Part shown: positions 26,646 to 39,255 of the stretch, in pieces
Layout of the letters: every line of letters begins with the position of its first letter
Position numbering within the stretch: the first letter of the stretch is position 1
NCBI RefSeq assembly: GCF_004798865.1
Contig: NW_025335268.1
Span: 81,370,468-81,434,467 of the forward strand
Source of the DNA: Varanus komodoensis
Taxonomy: Eukaryota; Chordata; Lepidosauria; Squamata; Varanidae
Direction: 5' to 3'
Length of the DNA: 64,000 nucleotides
Translations under genes and position numbers: made by a program
The notes under the pieces: model-generated
The model's database searches: none
What the model was told of the DNA's origin: nothing
Seen by the model: only the letters and a program-made list of their open reading frames with translations

Positions 26646-26725
26646 GCTCAGAGATTTCCATCAAGCTTCTGAACTTAAAATAAATGCTCAGAGATTTCCA
26701 TCAAGCTTCTGAACTTAAAATAAAA
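26646..26725 (+). repeat. 40-bp tandem duplication, two copies
   Basis: GCTCAGAGATTTCCATCAAG and the next 20 bases occur at 26646-26685 and again at 26686-26725, with 39 of 40 bases equal (only the last differs). There is no spacer. It is a recent duplication or an assembly error. Confidence 0.95.
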
Positions 26726-29700
26726 TCACAGCACTGAGATCAACAACTTCTGTGTACTGAAGTCTCTTTCATTTGCCTTGATATATAACAGAAAAATTGC
26801 TGGGAATTTAATAAGCAAGATTCATACATTTTGCTTTCCTGATTTGCTGAACTGTCCTCTCTGTTTGTCATCTCTCCGCTATTTTATATAATCTGGATGG
26901 AATATCATTTTGCCATTGGCTGACCCCAATAAAGCTGCTCCGTCTGCCTGATTGTATGAATATGCAGAAACTGTAGAATACACATAGAATACATGTGGAA
27001 TATAACAGCCCTATTCCCAACCCTACGCAGAGTCACCAGTTTAGTGAAATAATTGAATACCACCCTGAAAGTCTGGGTGAAGGCTTAAAATATTGTCCCA
27101 AATCCCAAAATATAATCAGCTGTACATCTGTGGGCTGGTCAGGAAGGGCAAACAGCTGTGGTTTGGCTCTTAGGCGAAAGTTTTGAAAAACACACTTTCA
27201 TAATTGTATTATATGAATCAGACATTGCAGATTCTTTCTTCAAAGTTTGTAACTTTTGTTTCCATCATTTTAAGATGACCATCAATAGAATCAACAGAAC
27301 TCTGCAGAATTTCAACTTAATCCTAGAACTGTTCCGAATCCTTCAACTATTCACTATTCTATGTAACAATCTGCTTCTATGTTACATGTTTGGAAATGCT
27401 GCATACTTCGAAAAAGAGAATAGTAAAATCATTGATAGCTCATTTCCATGCTAGAATTCAGTCTGCCATCTCAAAATGTTTAAGTTTTTTCTGTTACTTG
27501 ACAGCTTCAAACAAAGAACACTTTAGGACATAATCCTAGATATGTTTCAACAGGGAAAACGCCTATGATGCACAGGTTAGACATGTGAGTTGTAGGCCTT
27601 TTCCTCCATCTAAATTTGCATAGGATAGCCCACTTAATGCAAGTAATTTTAGGCCAGCTGGGAAGCTGGACTTTCACATTTAAAGAGTCTGGATTTACAC
27701 ACTAGATATGTTTTAAAAAGTGTACTGTTGTCACGGATCACTGGTGGCAGTCTATGACACTGACAATTTTCATTTTTGCATGGTTATTTATTATGCATGA
27801 ATATTTGATCAAATAAACATATATTCAAATTGTTCAATATCTTGGCAGTTACTTCCACAGGAGTTCCTCTGCAAAGTATTTGCTTTCTTCTGCTCACAGC
27901 AAGAAATTGTTTTTGTCTGTTTGTTTTGAACAAAGTGATGAATCTCTTCAGTTTGGGTGGTTATTTTGCTAAGTTTTCTAGTCCAAGGGTTGGCAGCAAA
28001 GGGAGATTTCTGCATTCCTTTTTCTGCTTCCCCGCCCTGCCATCAGCATGATGGGGTATATGGAAGGCAATTTTAACTGTATCCTTCAGGTGTTCATAAC
28101 ATGGGTAATGGAGCATTATTTTGAAACAGCAATGTTTTTTTTTTTTTTTTCTAATCAAGGAAAACCCCGTATTTAAAACAATTGCAGGATCAATTCTGCT
28201 TGCCTTCCTTCCAGGAAGGAAGGCAAGCATGTTTTTGGGTTACTTTTGATTCTAGCTGGGGTGGAATTTGGGAGAATCCCTATATGTGTGTTACTACCTG
28301 GCAGTTGGACTGACTGACCTTGAGGGATGCATGTGTGTGATTTCCTTAGCAATTTCTGGATCGGTACTTTGACATGTCTGGATACAAGCACACACTAATG
28401 AACCGTCTCTATGTGTGTGTGTTACATATGATCTTCATCACTGTCATTGCTGCTGCTGATAGAAGAGTGAGTACTGAAAATTGAGTATTTTGGAGAAAAT
28501 ACTCAAAGAACAGGTCAGAAGAAGGGCAAACAGGAACAAGCTAGAGCTATGCACTCTCAGCAGTATTTCCTGGATAGCTTTTGTTTGAAAGTGTGCCACT
28601 AGATAAAGCATATTAAATCTAATGATTATCTGTTTGAATTCCATCCATGGACATAATATTGCCTTGTTATATCAGAGGAAATGCATAGCTATTTACTTAT
28701 TTAATTACTGACAGATTAATTTAAAGTTAACACAACATTACATGCAGCAACACCTTGTTTCAATTTAGAAATGCTTGAGTAAGCACTGTTGTGGAGTACT
28801 ATAGGTCTGTTTTATTCCTGTCTGCCTTTTCTTTCACCTGCCCTCTGGGAAACCAAGTACTACAATCCTGAAGAACCAATCATTTGTGAGTAAATTTTCC
28901 CTGACATTGAGGTGGCACTAAAAAGAGCTGCTAAAGTCCATTAAAAATAAATTGGAGTTGTGATTGACAATGCCCCAATGAATAAACATCTAGTAGGTTC
29001 AGGATTGCCTCACAAAATATTCAAGCACGAAGTAACAAATGCTATCATGTTCCTGCAACTTTGATATATAGATGAGACTCCTATCTTTTTGAGAGGAAGA
29101 ATTGTAATAGAAATTCACACTCCATACTGCTTTTTCATTAATTAAAAACATAGAGTATAATATCATATTTTGTATCTAAAATTATTGGAAGTTAACCAAA
29201 CTGAACAGAGCAAATGGAAACCTTAACTCTTCTCCCTGCAGCTATACTGTCTGCTCTTGGGTTGTGCTAGACACAGTCTAGTTCTCTAGCTGGTAATGAG
29301 AATTTAAAGTGTGTTTTTGTTTATCTTGTTTTGCTCACATAAAACATAATTGGATTTTTGAATGTATTGAACCTGAAATGTCCTTCATTCAATCAATGAA
29401 CAGCTAATAGATGTTGACAAATACCTTACTTCTTTGCATATTCTTTATAGATATTCACCAACTCTCAATAAAAATGATTTTGTAAAAATAAATATAAAAT
29501 CTCATTACCAAGAAGGTTAATTTACTTGGAATGATTGCCAGTGAATCAGTGCACCAAAGAAATTGCCAATAGTTCTTACATATATTGCCTTTACTTCAAC
29601 ACTGGAGTTTCATTGGCTAAACCTGGGTGGCTGCTATGGGTGGGTGGATCTGGAAGTCTTGGTCTTGCCAAGTTAGTTGAGTCTTTGACATATATTTATT

Positions 29701-29984
29701 TAGTTCATACATACACAACTTTGGACACATGCACCCATTTACTAAATAAATAGATTTGTTTAAGCAACAAAGTTAAATAATTTGATGTAGTGTTTGTAGC
29801 AGTTAGGTATAGCCCAGACAGATATCCTGAGAATGAATAAGATGATTTTAAAAAGTGGTTCCGCGGTGCTAATAAGACGTCTTTGTTAAAATTAATTTTT
29901 AAAAGCAGATAAACCCTCTGCTGGTATTGAATGGAATCAAGTTGCAGAGTGTGGTACTATGCACAAAAAAGCTCTCCTCCTTGC
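26726..29984 (+). other. NLGN4X: Intron stretch without recognised gene
   Basis: It holds a poly(T) near 28135-28151 and the palindrome at 28197-28229, with no exon or named repeat that I can support. Confidence 0.4.
28197..28229. repeat. Near-perfect 33-bp palindrome (16-bp arms, 1-nt spacer)
   Basis: TGCTTGCCTTCCTTCC (28197-28212) is followed by a single A and then its exact reverse complement (28214-28229). It can form a tight hairpin or cruciform in either strand. No element ends are visible next to it. Confidence 0.95.
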
Positions 29985-30130
29985 AAACTCCCCCTCACTA
30001 CACTGGGGGAGGAACATGGAAGAGGGCCTCAGATGATGACTTCAGTGACAGGGATGGTGTGGATGGGGAGAGGCATTCCTTTAGATTGCCTGGCCCCAAG
30101 CCATTTAGGACTGTATATGTTACTGTAAGC
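29985..30130 (-). mobile_element. Short degraded L2-clade LINE fragment
   Basis: 'GGCCCCAAGCCATTTAGGAC tgtatatgttac' matches the block 'ggacccaagccatttagggctttataggtcac' of the L2 copies at 16.6 and 47.1 kb, with weaker likeness before it. It is old and antisense to NLGN4. Confidence 0.5.
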
Positions 30131-30739
30131 TCTTTGAAGAATATAGACTGTTTTCCTCCATCTACAAAAAATCAGATAAAGAAATGAGATAAACCATCCC
30201 CCCAATGTAAATACTGTTCTTGAACAGAAGTCCCTGTACCTATCTGTCTGAAATTTTGGCAGGCATTATCTCTATAGGAGTTATGCTAAATGTCTTCCAA
30301 TTGCACCCAGATACAAGAGAATTCTTCTTTGTGGTCTTTGTGCATTACACGTATGGGGCACTGTGCCTATGTGGAGCCTGTTGTTGTGATGATTCTACAA
30401 CTAAACATTGGTTTGAGTGGGAGTCTCTCCCTTTCCAGTTTTCTGCATCCATGGGAGGGACTACCACCCATTCCATTGCTTCCTTTTTGACCTAGATCAG
30501 AAAGCACTTCTTTCCTCAACTTGAGTATTTTTTTCAGTGTTTATTACCTTTTTTTCCTACCATTTTCTACTTCCTGGCTTCCTACTTAGCGATCATGTCT
30601 CCATGAACTTCATTGTTCCTTTTCACTGGTAAAATAAAATAAAATAAAATAAACCTTTCTACCTGCTTTCTACCTGATCTTTTGCTTCTTTCTACCATTT
30701 CTTTCTCCATTCTCTGCTATCTACCTTCCCATCTAGTGA

Positions 30740-31560
30740 TGCCATCAAGGACACACTTTAGAAAGTGTGTCCATTGCATGGGCAAACCCCTGCTCCACCA
30801 TGGACAGGTGCATATTCTGCCTTTCTGTTTGAGTGAGGGACACATCATTGAATCATGCCAGCAATGCCAGTCCTTCATAAAAAGTAGGCCTGAAAACTTA
30901 GGACTGATTGATTGAGAGTCAGGATCCTGAAAGCTGCAGATTCCCAAGCCTGGGGGGAAAAAGATGGCTGCGGCCACATGCCATGCCATGAAAACCCCCA
31001 TCTACTATCAATGCTGTGGACCCCATCGATACCAAAAGAGAACTTGGACCCAAAAGACAGTTCAATTCTGAGAGGGAGCTACCATCTACCCTTGCTACTG
31101 AGGCCTCTGTCAGTCTCAAGAAAGTGCTTGGACCCCTGGGATCATTAATTATGGAGATACAGTGCCCATCAACCTTCGACACCAAGAGTCTTTTGACACA
31201 AAAGGTTTCAATACTGGGACAGAGGCCCTATCAACATTTGATACTGAAGGACTCTGAACACCGACAGATACCTGGTCAGAGCGCCCATCAACCATCAACG
31301 TAAATCTCAGAGGAAGTTGCTATACCAGCAACAATCTACATGTGATTTTGTAGAAAAGCAATAGCAATAGTTTTGTATAGTTATAGCCATTTCCCAGTGG
31401 GAAGTCACAAAGCTCTGGATTATCCAAAGCCAGATTCTGATTCAGATTTAGATTCAAATCATATTATGAAGCATCCAGACCAAATTTTTCTGAATTGTCA
31501 GCATGGACTCTGGACCAAATCTTATATTTGTTGCATGATCCTAATAAAAATTAACTTGTC
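30740..31560 (+). mobile_element. Possible DIRS-like retrotransposon fossil, gag-like ORF1 part
   Basis: A + strand frame near 30740-30880 shows a cysteine/histidine cluster (CVHC ... FC ... EGH ... SCQQCQSF) in the arrangement I recall for the N-terminus of DIRS-type ORF1. Ser/Thr/Pro-rich and then Asp-rich coding-like sequence follows, as in those proteins. No recombinase or reverse-transcriptase part is seen, so the copy is a fragment and is broken, with several breaks. It looks old. Family assignment is tentative, since another Cys-rich mobile element could look alike. Confidence 0.35.
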
Positions 31561-31652
31561 TTTGAAGAGAGAAGTGGAATGGGGTAGAAGGCCTGGTGGG
31601 TGTTCCATTGCAAGATTTTTGAAAATGTAAATTTCAAACAATTTTGATTGTT

Positions 31653-31655
<3 letters not shown>

Positions 31656-31742
<87 letters not shown>
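31656..31742 (+). repeat. Compound microsatellite (TC)n(CA)n
   Basis: About 23 TC units (31656-31702) pass directly into 20 CA units (31703-31742), with no interruption in either. Confidence 0.95.
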
Positions 31743-31744
<2 letters not shown>

Positions 31745-34700
31745 CTTTCTAAGTTTGTAGGAAACCCAATCTATTTCCTTGTGAATAAAAGCCTGAAGAC
31801 TTATGGTCCCTTTCCCAATAAGAAACTATTAATAAAAATGTTGAAGTTGAGCTGATGCAATGTGTAGCAGTGTGAATCACTCAAACGATGATTCAAACAG
31901 CATGAATCACTGAAAGGGAAATCTGAAAGAATGAGCACTTCATCGATCAGGAGCAGGCAAACGCTGTCGTTGTAAGTGAATTAACAATGTGAGAAAGTGT
32001 TGTGAGGACCACCACAAAACAACTGCCCTGAAATCTGTGAAAAAGTGTGAATATAGGGCAGAGGTGGAGTCTGTGTCCCAACACACTGAACATTTCTGTT
32101 GAAGCTTTTTCATTACCAACAGTAACCCTTTTCAGCCTGCTGTTCATCTCAAAACAGGTTTAGAGCCAGATGCATTCGGAAGGCTCTTGCCTTCTTCCAA
32201 GCAGCTGTGATGAGATGTTGTAGTGGTGACTGGGAAGATGTGAGGAAGATCCACAGTCATAAAACCTGAGCCCTATGATTGCTGTGTAAGGGCAGTATCA
32301 CCTTGTGCATTCTTTACAAACTTTTTAAAACATTTTTTGAACTGAAAAAGAATAAGAAACACTTTGCCAACAGCTCTGAAAAATTTCCATGTTTAAAAGG
32401 AAAGTAAATGCAGTTTCCACACTAAACAATGATGAGCAATATGCTAATTAGGGGAATTAATAAAAGGTTCATGCCCATTCTCGTCCAATTTCTGCTTTTT
32501 GTGGTACTTTTAACAGCACCTTGAGTGAAACTGTAGAAGAAGTGCTAAGTGTGAGGTAGACTTACCATAGAACACACAGAACAGTGTGGCTTTTCTATAC
32601 ATTTTCATTTCAAAGGCTAAGCAGTTTCTTTCTTATTTGTTTAAATATTCAAATCCAGTAATTCTAAATTGAAAATGCTTTATAGAAGAATGTTTCTTTT
32701 AACTCCACCTGACATTCTGTATTTTAAGTTTTGAAGTCCCCTTTTAATAGTGAAAATGCCACAGTGATATTATTTCAAAAATGTTTCAGTTTATTTTGTA
32801 CAAAGAAACGTTATAAAGGATAATTTTCTAAAATGTCTTATAGGAAGCTGATTTGTTATCTTTTTCTCAGTCCTTGAAAATGCAGTAGCATATTGACCTA
32901 GTATTTGTGTGTGGATTAGATAATAGTTACAAGGAATGTAGCGGAGGCAAATATATGTATTTATCCTATATCACTTGTATCTCATAATTTCTTATTGTAA
33001 CAAAATAGCCTCATTCTGTCAATTGCAGATTTTTTTGTGTGCTGTCTACATTCTATCCCTGTGTTTGAAAGGTTTCTCATTTCAAAATACTGCACTGAAG
33101 AGCTCTTTCATTTTCCGGACCAATTTGAGTTGAGAATTTTTGCTTTAATTTTAAGATAATAACAAAAATAGAAATTAACAGATCCGTTTGTTCACCATGC
33201 AATCCCAATGTTTTTAGACATATAGGTACTCTAAAGTTTTAGTTGCCAAAATGTCCAGTCTTCCCGATAGAGGATTGGATCCAAAATTAGTCACACTTTA
33301 GACTTATTGAACCGAGATCCAGGTTAACCATGACCAACTCCAGTTTCATTAATTTAAATGAGGCCTTTGCCTTTGCCTTCCTTATGATGGATCCAATCCT
33401 GTATTACTATAAAATAGACTATATAGCTATATAATAGCCTTGGGTGTATTACCTCGCAATATTCCCTGTACTTAGTGATCCTACACCACTTTACTATTTG
33501 CTTAACTTCTGTACTCCATCTTCAGGCAGTTATGAACTGCGCGTTTTGGTTCGCTTTTGACCAAAATGTATTCAATTTACACTGCTTGGAACCAAACATG
33601 GACTTGAAGAGAAACTGTTAGTTGAACTTCAGCCATGATAATTTGCAAGGATCAGGGGAAACTAATTTTCAATTAGGTTTCCTCTTCCAATGTCATATCA
33701 GTCTATGACATGAAAGGGTGAATTCCCAAATATCCTATACTTTGTGGGACATTCCCCTAGAATCTGTAGGTTGGCTTATTGCATCTTATTGCAATATTTC
33801 CACTTCTTTTTTTTAAAAGGTCTTTTGTTCATAGAAATATACCTTATCTACACCATAAAGTCGAGTTGAATTCACCTAATTTTCTTTCCTACAATATGTA
33901 GCTGCACCTACACATCACTCTGTGTACTTTAATTGAGTTTCTTATCAGACACTTTCTTTCTGTGATTTTCACAGATGGATTTTGGGTTAGATCATTGTCC
34001 CTTTTGTCCTAAAGCAAAAGGCTTGTTTTATTCTTGCTCAGTCTTCAGTGGCACTGGATGTGAGCAATGGGAAGAAAGCATCATTACTTCCAACAGTATA
34101 CCATAGGACAAGTATAAGTTCCATTGTTATTTTTCCTGATGAGTCATAATGCAACTTATTTAGAGCCTTGGTACCCATCAGAAGTGCTGATGCATATTGT
34201 ACTGGGACCGAAGCACTGTAGGAATGATCTGGAGGATTTGTCTGCATAGTCAAGCCTACATTTAGGTCACAGCACAGTACTGCTGCCTCGTATGTCCATC
34301 TTGCTAGACTAGATGAAAGGCAATACATATTTCATTTGTACTGCAGAGCAATACCACTCACACTTAGAGCTGAGTGTGGTACATTTGCCCAAGGACTGAT
34401 TACAAGAACATGGTTACGACCCATACTTCAGATAGTGCTGTGCAAAATATGAAATTTTGTGACAATCCTTTTTGGGCCAAGGGGACATTTTGGAATTTGG
34501 AAAATGCTGTGGAACTACTCCAATACTTAATCAGTGAGTTGCCACTTGCTACTACCTATGGATCTTAGGCTTTTATCTTATTTGGTATAAATGCCATGTT
34601 TTTTAAAAGGCTTTGCCCGATTCAGCTAATTGCAGGTGACACAATATAGTTAACATTCTTTTAAGCATATGTTTTCTCAATGTCCAGAAGATTTCCTTCT

Positions 34701-34752
34701 CCTTTTTGGGAAGATACTTTTGCACTGGTAAATTTTGTACTGAAATAGTCAT
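31743..34752 (+). other. NLGN4X: Intron stretch without recognised gene
   Basis: No exon or clear repeat. A degenerate 'ggattggatcc...' stretch near 33270-33400 resembles scattered old squamate repeats, but too weakly to name. AGTCAT at 34747-34752 is the left target duplication of the BovB that follows. Confidence 0.4.
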
Positions 34753-36385
34753 GATGGAGTGCTCACTAACCTCGAGCCAGACATCCTGGAATGTGAAGTC
34801 AAATGGGTCTAAGGAAGTCTGAGCAACAACAAAGCTAGTGTAGGTAACAGTATTCCAGCTGAGCTATTCAAAATCTTAAAAGTCGGTGCAGTAAAAGTAT
34901 TACACTCAATATGCCAGCTTGGAAAACTCAACAGTGGCCACAGGATTGGAAAAGGTCAGTTTCCGATACCAAAGAAGGGCAATGCCAAAGAATGTTCACA
35001 CTACCGCACCTTTGTACTCATTTCACATGCTAGCAAAGTGATGCTCAAAATCCTACAAGCTAGGCTCCAGCAGTATATGGACCAAGAACTACCAGAAGTA
35101 CAGGCAGGATTTCAAAGGGGGAGAGGAACTAGAGATCAAATCGCCAACATACACTGGATCATGGAGAAAGCTAGGGAGTTCCAGAAAAACATCTACTTCT
35201 GCTTCATTGACTATGCTAAAGCCTTTGATTGTGTGCATCACAACAAATTATGGTAAGTTCTTAAAGAGATGGGATATCAGACCATCTTGTTTGTCTCTTG
35301 AGAACCCTATGTGCGGGTCAAGAAGCAACAGTGAGAACTGGACATGGAACCACTGATTGGTTCAAAATTGAGAAAGGAGTTCGGCAAGGCTATATACTGT
35401 CACCCTGCCTATTTAACTTATATGCAGAGCACATCATGAGAAAGGCAGGGCTAGATGAATCACCAGTTGGAATTAAGATTGCTGGGAGAAATATCAACAA
35501 CCTCACATATCCAGATGATACCACTCTCATGGCAGAAAATGAAGAGGAACTAAAGAGCCTCTTGATGCGGGTGAAAGAGGAGAGTGCGAAAGTTGGCTTG
35601 AAACTCAACATTAAGAAAACTATGATCATGGCATCCAGTCCTCTCACTTCCTGGCAAAAAGATGGGGAAGAAATGGCGGTAGTGACAGATTTTACTTTCC
35701 TGGGCTCCAAGATCACCACAGATGGGGACTGCAGTCAAGACATTAAAAGACGCTTGCTCTTGGGAAGGAAAGTTTATTTATTTATTTATTTTTATTTATT
35801 AAAACATTTTTATGCCGCCCCATTCGCCGAAGCCTCGGGGCGGCTTACAACAATAAATAAAACCAATAAGTTAAAATAGTTATGGCAAATCTAGACAGCA
35901 TACTAAAAAGCAGAGACATCACCCTGCCAACAAAAGTGCGTATAGTCAAGGCTATGGTTTTCCCAGTTGAAATGTATGAAAGTTGGACCATAAGGAAGGC
36001 TGAGCACCAAAGAATTGAGGCCTTTGAATTGTGGTGCTGGAGGAGACTTCTGTGAGTCCCTTAGACTACAAGGCGATCAAACTGCTCAGTCCTAGAAGAG
36101 ATCAACCCTGACTGCTCTTTAGAAGGCCAGATACTGAAGATGAAACTCAAATTCTTTGGCCACCTAATGAGAAGGAAGGACTCCCTGGAGAAGAGTCTAA
36201 TGCTGGGAATAGAAGGCAAAAGAAGAAGAGGACTGCAGAAAATGAGGTGGCTAGATGGAGTCACTGAAGCAGTTGGTGCGAGTTTAAGCGGACTCCGGGG
36301 GATGGTGGAGGACAGGAAGGCCTGGAGGAATGTTGTCCATGGGGTCGCGATGCATCGGACACAACTTTCTGACTAACAACAACAA
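34753..36385 (+). mobile_element. BovB (RTE-clade) LINE, 5'-truncated, interrupted by a nested L2 piece
   Basis: The element codes for the reverse-transcriptase part of BovB and its C-terminus. Readable blocks are MLKILQARLQQYMDQELPEV, AGFQRGRGTRDQIANI and FIDYAKAFDCVHHNKLW (motif A with the catalytic Asp), then GVRQGYILSPCLFNLYAE, YPDDTTLMAE (motif C, YADD changed to YPDD), and after the insertion KLKFFGHLMRRKDSLEKSLM and GVAMHRTQLSD. A stop after KLW and a frame shift near 35257-35300 break it. The 3' end 'GTCGCGATGCATCGGACACA...GACTAACAACAACAA' is the BovB terminus. AGTCAT at 34747-34752 and 36386-36391 is a 6-bp target duplication. The endonuclease was lost by 5' truncation. The copy is fairly well preserved and lies sense to NLGN4. 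Confidence 0.95.
35775..35877 (-). mobile_element. L2-clade 3' tail nested inside the BovB
   Basis: This 103-bp piece holds the TTTA tail run and GCCGCCCCATTCGCCGAAGC, the same 3' end as the 16.2-kb L2 copy. AGTT at 35771-35774 recurs at 35878-35881, a 4-bp target duplication; removing the piece restores continuous BovB text (GGAAAGTTATGG). It therefore inserted after the BovB did and was cut short to the last part of its 3' UTR. Confidence 0.92.
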
Positions 36386-36391
36386 AGTCAT

Positions 36392-38224
36392 CAATATTCA
36401 CTCATATTGATACCCTTTCAAATTACTTACATTTAAATTACTTAAATTATCCACATCTGGCAATCAGTGTTGATGTGACATCATCTCTGTTTTCAGGGGT
36501 AAATTGGATTGTAAAATTCAGTAGTAAATTATCATCAAAATGACAACATGCAAGAACATGGAATGTTAGGTCTGGGTCACTTGGCACAGCCCAATATTTC
36601 TGTCCATTTAACTGCATGGAAGAAATATTCATGTGCCTAGCTAGCACAGCCATAGTTGGCATGAGTGAGAATTACATTGCACTGCAGTTTTAGCAAGATT
36701 TTACCAACTTTGAAAATGTCTTCATATCTGAGATGGAGCATACTGTGGAAGAAACAAAAGGCAACAGATTCACCTGTCTATTCCAAGGGTTTTACGTGAT
36801 GGTTCTTGGATCTAGATTTGAGGTTGTGCGTAATTGAATGATTTTTGTGGTGCTAGATTAGGCTGCCATTTTCCTCTCCCTTTCCCTCTCCCTTTCTCTG
36901 TGTGTGCCTAGCAGGCTTTATGGCAGGCAGGTATTACAGGCAGGCTGGCAAGAGCTGTACTTTTTTGAACTTCCCAGTGTTTATGGGTGAGAGTCTCTTT
37001 TCAGTTTTGATACGAATTTATCAAAACTCCCAACTTTCTAAATATCTGGAGCAGAAACAACTTTAGATCTAAGAGATTCCAAACAAAGGTCAAAGCAAAA
37101 CTGACCAATTGGATACAACCTCTCTTCTCCATATCCATTACCTTTTCTTTTCCCTTTTCATGGATGATAACTGTGCTTTCACCAGCAGACTAGCAGTTGT
37201 ATTCCTGGATGTAGTATCAGCATGGCTTCCACTCAGATGTATCCTTGGGGATGACCCACATGGATCAATTTCCCATGTACTAATGTTTGATGTAACCCTT
37301 TAATAAACCTTTAATACATGGTGCTTTAATAAGCTAGCTATTTTAAAAATGCACAAATTTGCTATTCAATGAAACATTTTATAAGATTGCTTCATCATTC
37401 TGAGTCAAGGTGTGATGGACTGAGCAGTTGGCACAGGTAGATAGAAGCTGGTCTCAGTATATTCCTTGCAAACAGAAGGAAAATATACTGGGGATCTAGT
37501 CAAATGTAATTATATGTCTTAAACTTCATTTCATAATGTTTGATTATGGTTTGTCTCAGTTTAATCCAGTTTTCTGTCAGCATCGGGGTAATTCAGACAA
37601 TTAGATTGACTTGCATTTTGCTTCAATGAGCCCAAATCCTTTTGGGGGGGGATAATCTGCCTTGCTTACAAGTGTAAGGAAATTTGCAACTGTGTAGGAT
37701 GACAATATATAAATGTTGCATAGAAAACTGAATAGGCGGATCAGAGTCAATACATGATTTGAACAGACAAGTACCATTCAAAATGAACTCATACACAGTT
37801 GTATTAGTAGGACTTATTATCAGTTTATTTTCGGATTGCAATAGTGGCACCTATCCCATAATAATACATGATTACTGAATACTTTTAGGTCTTCTCTTCA
37901 AAGTATTAATTTTCACGCAGTAAAATCTTGCCTTTAATCCCTGCATATATAAGTGATTTTATATCTCCTATTTTTGTCTGTGACTCAACCATTTATTTCT
38001 ATTTTTTTCCTGAGTTTATCAACAGAACCAAATTATTTTCTTAATACATCATTAAGTAATATTGTACTCAGCTTAGAGGTGGTAGTGTATTTGCCCAAAA
38101 TAAATGACCTGAAATTGAAACTAAAGGAACAATATAAAAGTTATGGTAGTTAAAAGTTTGATTGTAGATGACTCATGTGGCTTGTTCTCACCTTGCATAA
38201 ATATACAACATTTTAAGTCACACA
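36392..38224 (+). other. NLGN4X: Intron stretch without recognised gene
   Basis: It contains a CCCTTTCCCTCT-type run near 36870-36900 and otherwise ordinary AT-rich sequence. No gene is supportable. Confidence 0.4.
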
Positions 38225-38730
38225 GAAAGAAAATATGCATATTATATTTATATTATTTATATTCATTCTTTTCTCAGTTCTGGAACTCAAGGCAGAGTGC
38301 AACATTAAGCATCTATACAGTTAAAATATTAATAGAAATCTACAAAAGTAAAAAACAAAAATTGCCAGAATATGTGTTAAAAGAGACAAAAAAATCCAAA
38401 ATAAAAGCCCATAGACAATAAAACTAGTACATGAGGTATCATACATTCAGACTCTTCCCAAAGACAAATGAATTTGTTTTTGCCTGCCTCTGGAAATATA
38501 ACAGGGAGAATGCCCATCTAGCCTCCTGAAAAGGAGTTCCAAAGTCTTAGGACAGGTACTGAGAAGGCCTGTTTCTGTGTTCCCAACAAAGGCACCTGTG
38601 AAGGTGCTGGGACCAAGCGAAGGGCCTCCCCTGAAGGGTCATAAGGGAGAATACAGTATTTCAAATAACCTGGACCTGATCTATATAGAGCTTTACAATC
38701 AACAATTTTAATTTTTCAAAACCATAGACG
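38225..38730 (-). mobile_element. Degraded L2-clade LINE, 3' UTR and ORF2 end
   Basis: The reverse complement of an L2 UTR ('ttctggaactcaaggcagagtgcaacattaag ... cagttaaaatatt') is followed by the ORF2 end ('aaggagttccaaagtcttag', 'gagaaggcctgtttctgtg', 'ggaccaagcgaagggcctcc', 'aataacctggacctgatctatatagagctttac'). It is old, with many small changes, and antisense to NLGN4. Confidence 0.7.
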
Positions 38731-39194
38731 TCCACATTAACAAGAACCAAAAGTCAACTTTAGCACAAGAAATTAGATAAATTGCTGTGAGCTTTGCCAA
38801 AACTGTACTCTATTCATTATTACATTCCATCTGGACACTGAGTCTAGTGACACAACTAAGTAGTCTTAGATGTTGGACAAAATGTCCTTACAGACGGTCC
38901 TCCTCTATTAGATAGACATATTGTAGTATTTAGTTGTAGATAACAAAGCTATATTTTCTCTGGTCTTACAACCGTCATTCCTTGCTTTACAACTACTACC
39001 TGTTACATTACAGCAAGCCTGTTTGTAAACTTTGATTAAGAAAAGAAGAAATATTCTAAACTTGAACAGTTTTATGTTCTAAATCATGTTGTCATAACTT
39101 CATGATAGCATGAAGACATCATCATGACTACACAAATAAAATGGTGTTTGAATATCTTACTCCGATGCTAGACAAATGGTAATAAACATATAAA

Positions 39195-39255
39195 CAGCCA
39201 CTTTGAGTTATTTGTAAGAAAAATGGTGGGATATAAATCAAACAAATAAATAGTC
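39195..39255 (+). mobile_element. Short L2/MIR-type 3' tail
   Basis: 'CACTTTGAGTTATTTGTAAG aaaaatggtgggatataaatc' plus AAACAAATAAATA is the end of an L2- or MIR-type element. Too little remains to decide which. Confidence 0.45.

Noticed and set aside
30682-30915. Cys-rich 77-residue frame as a zinc-finger host exon
   Set aside because: No GT-AG borders fit it, and the Cys spacing is not C2H2. A mobile-element fossil explains it better.
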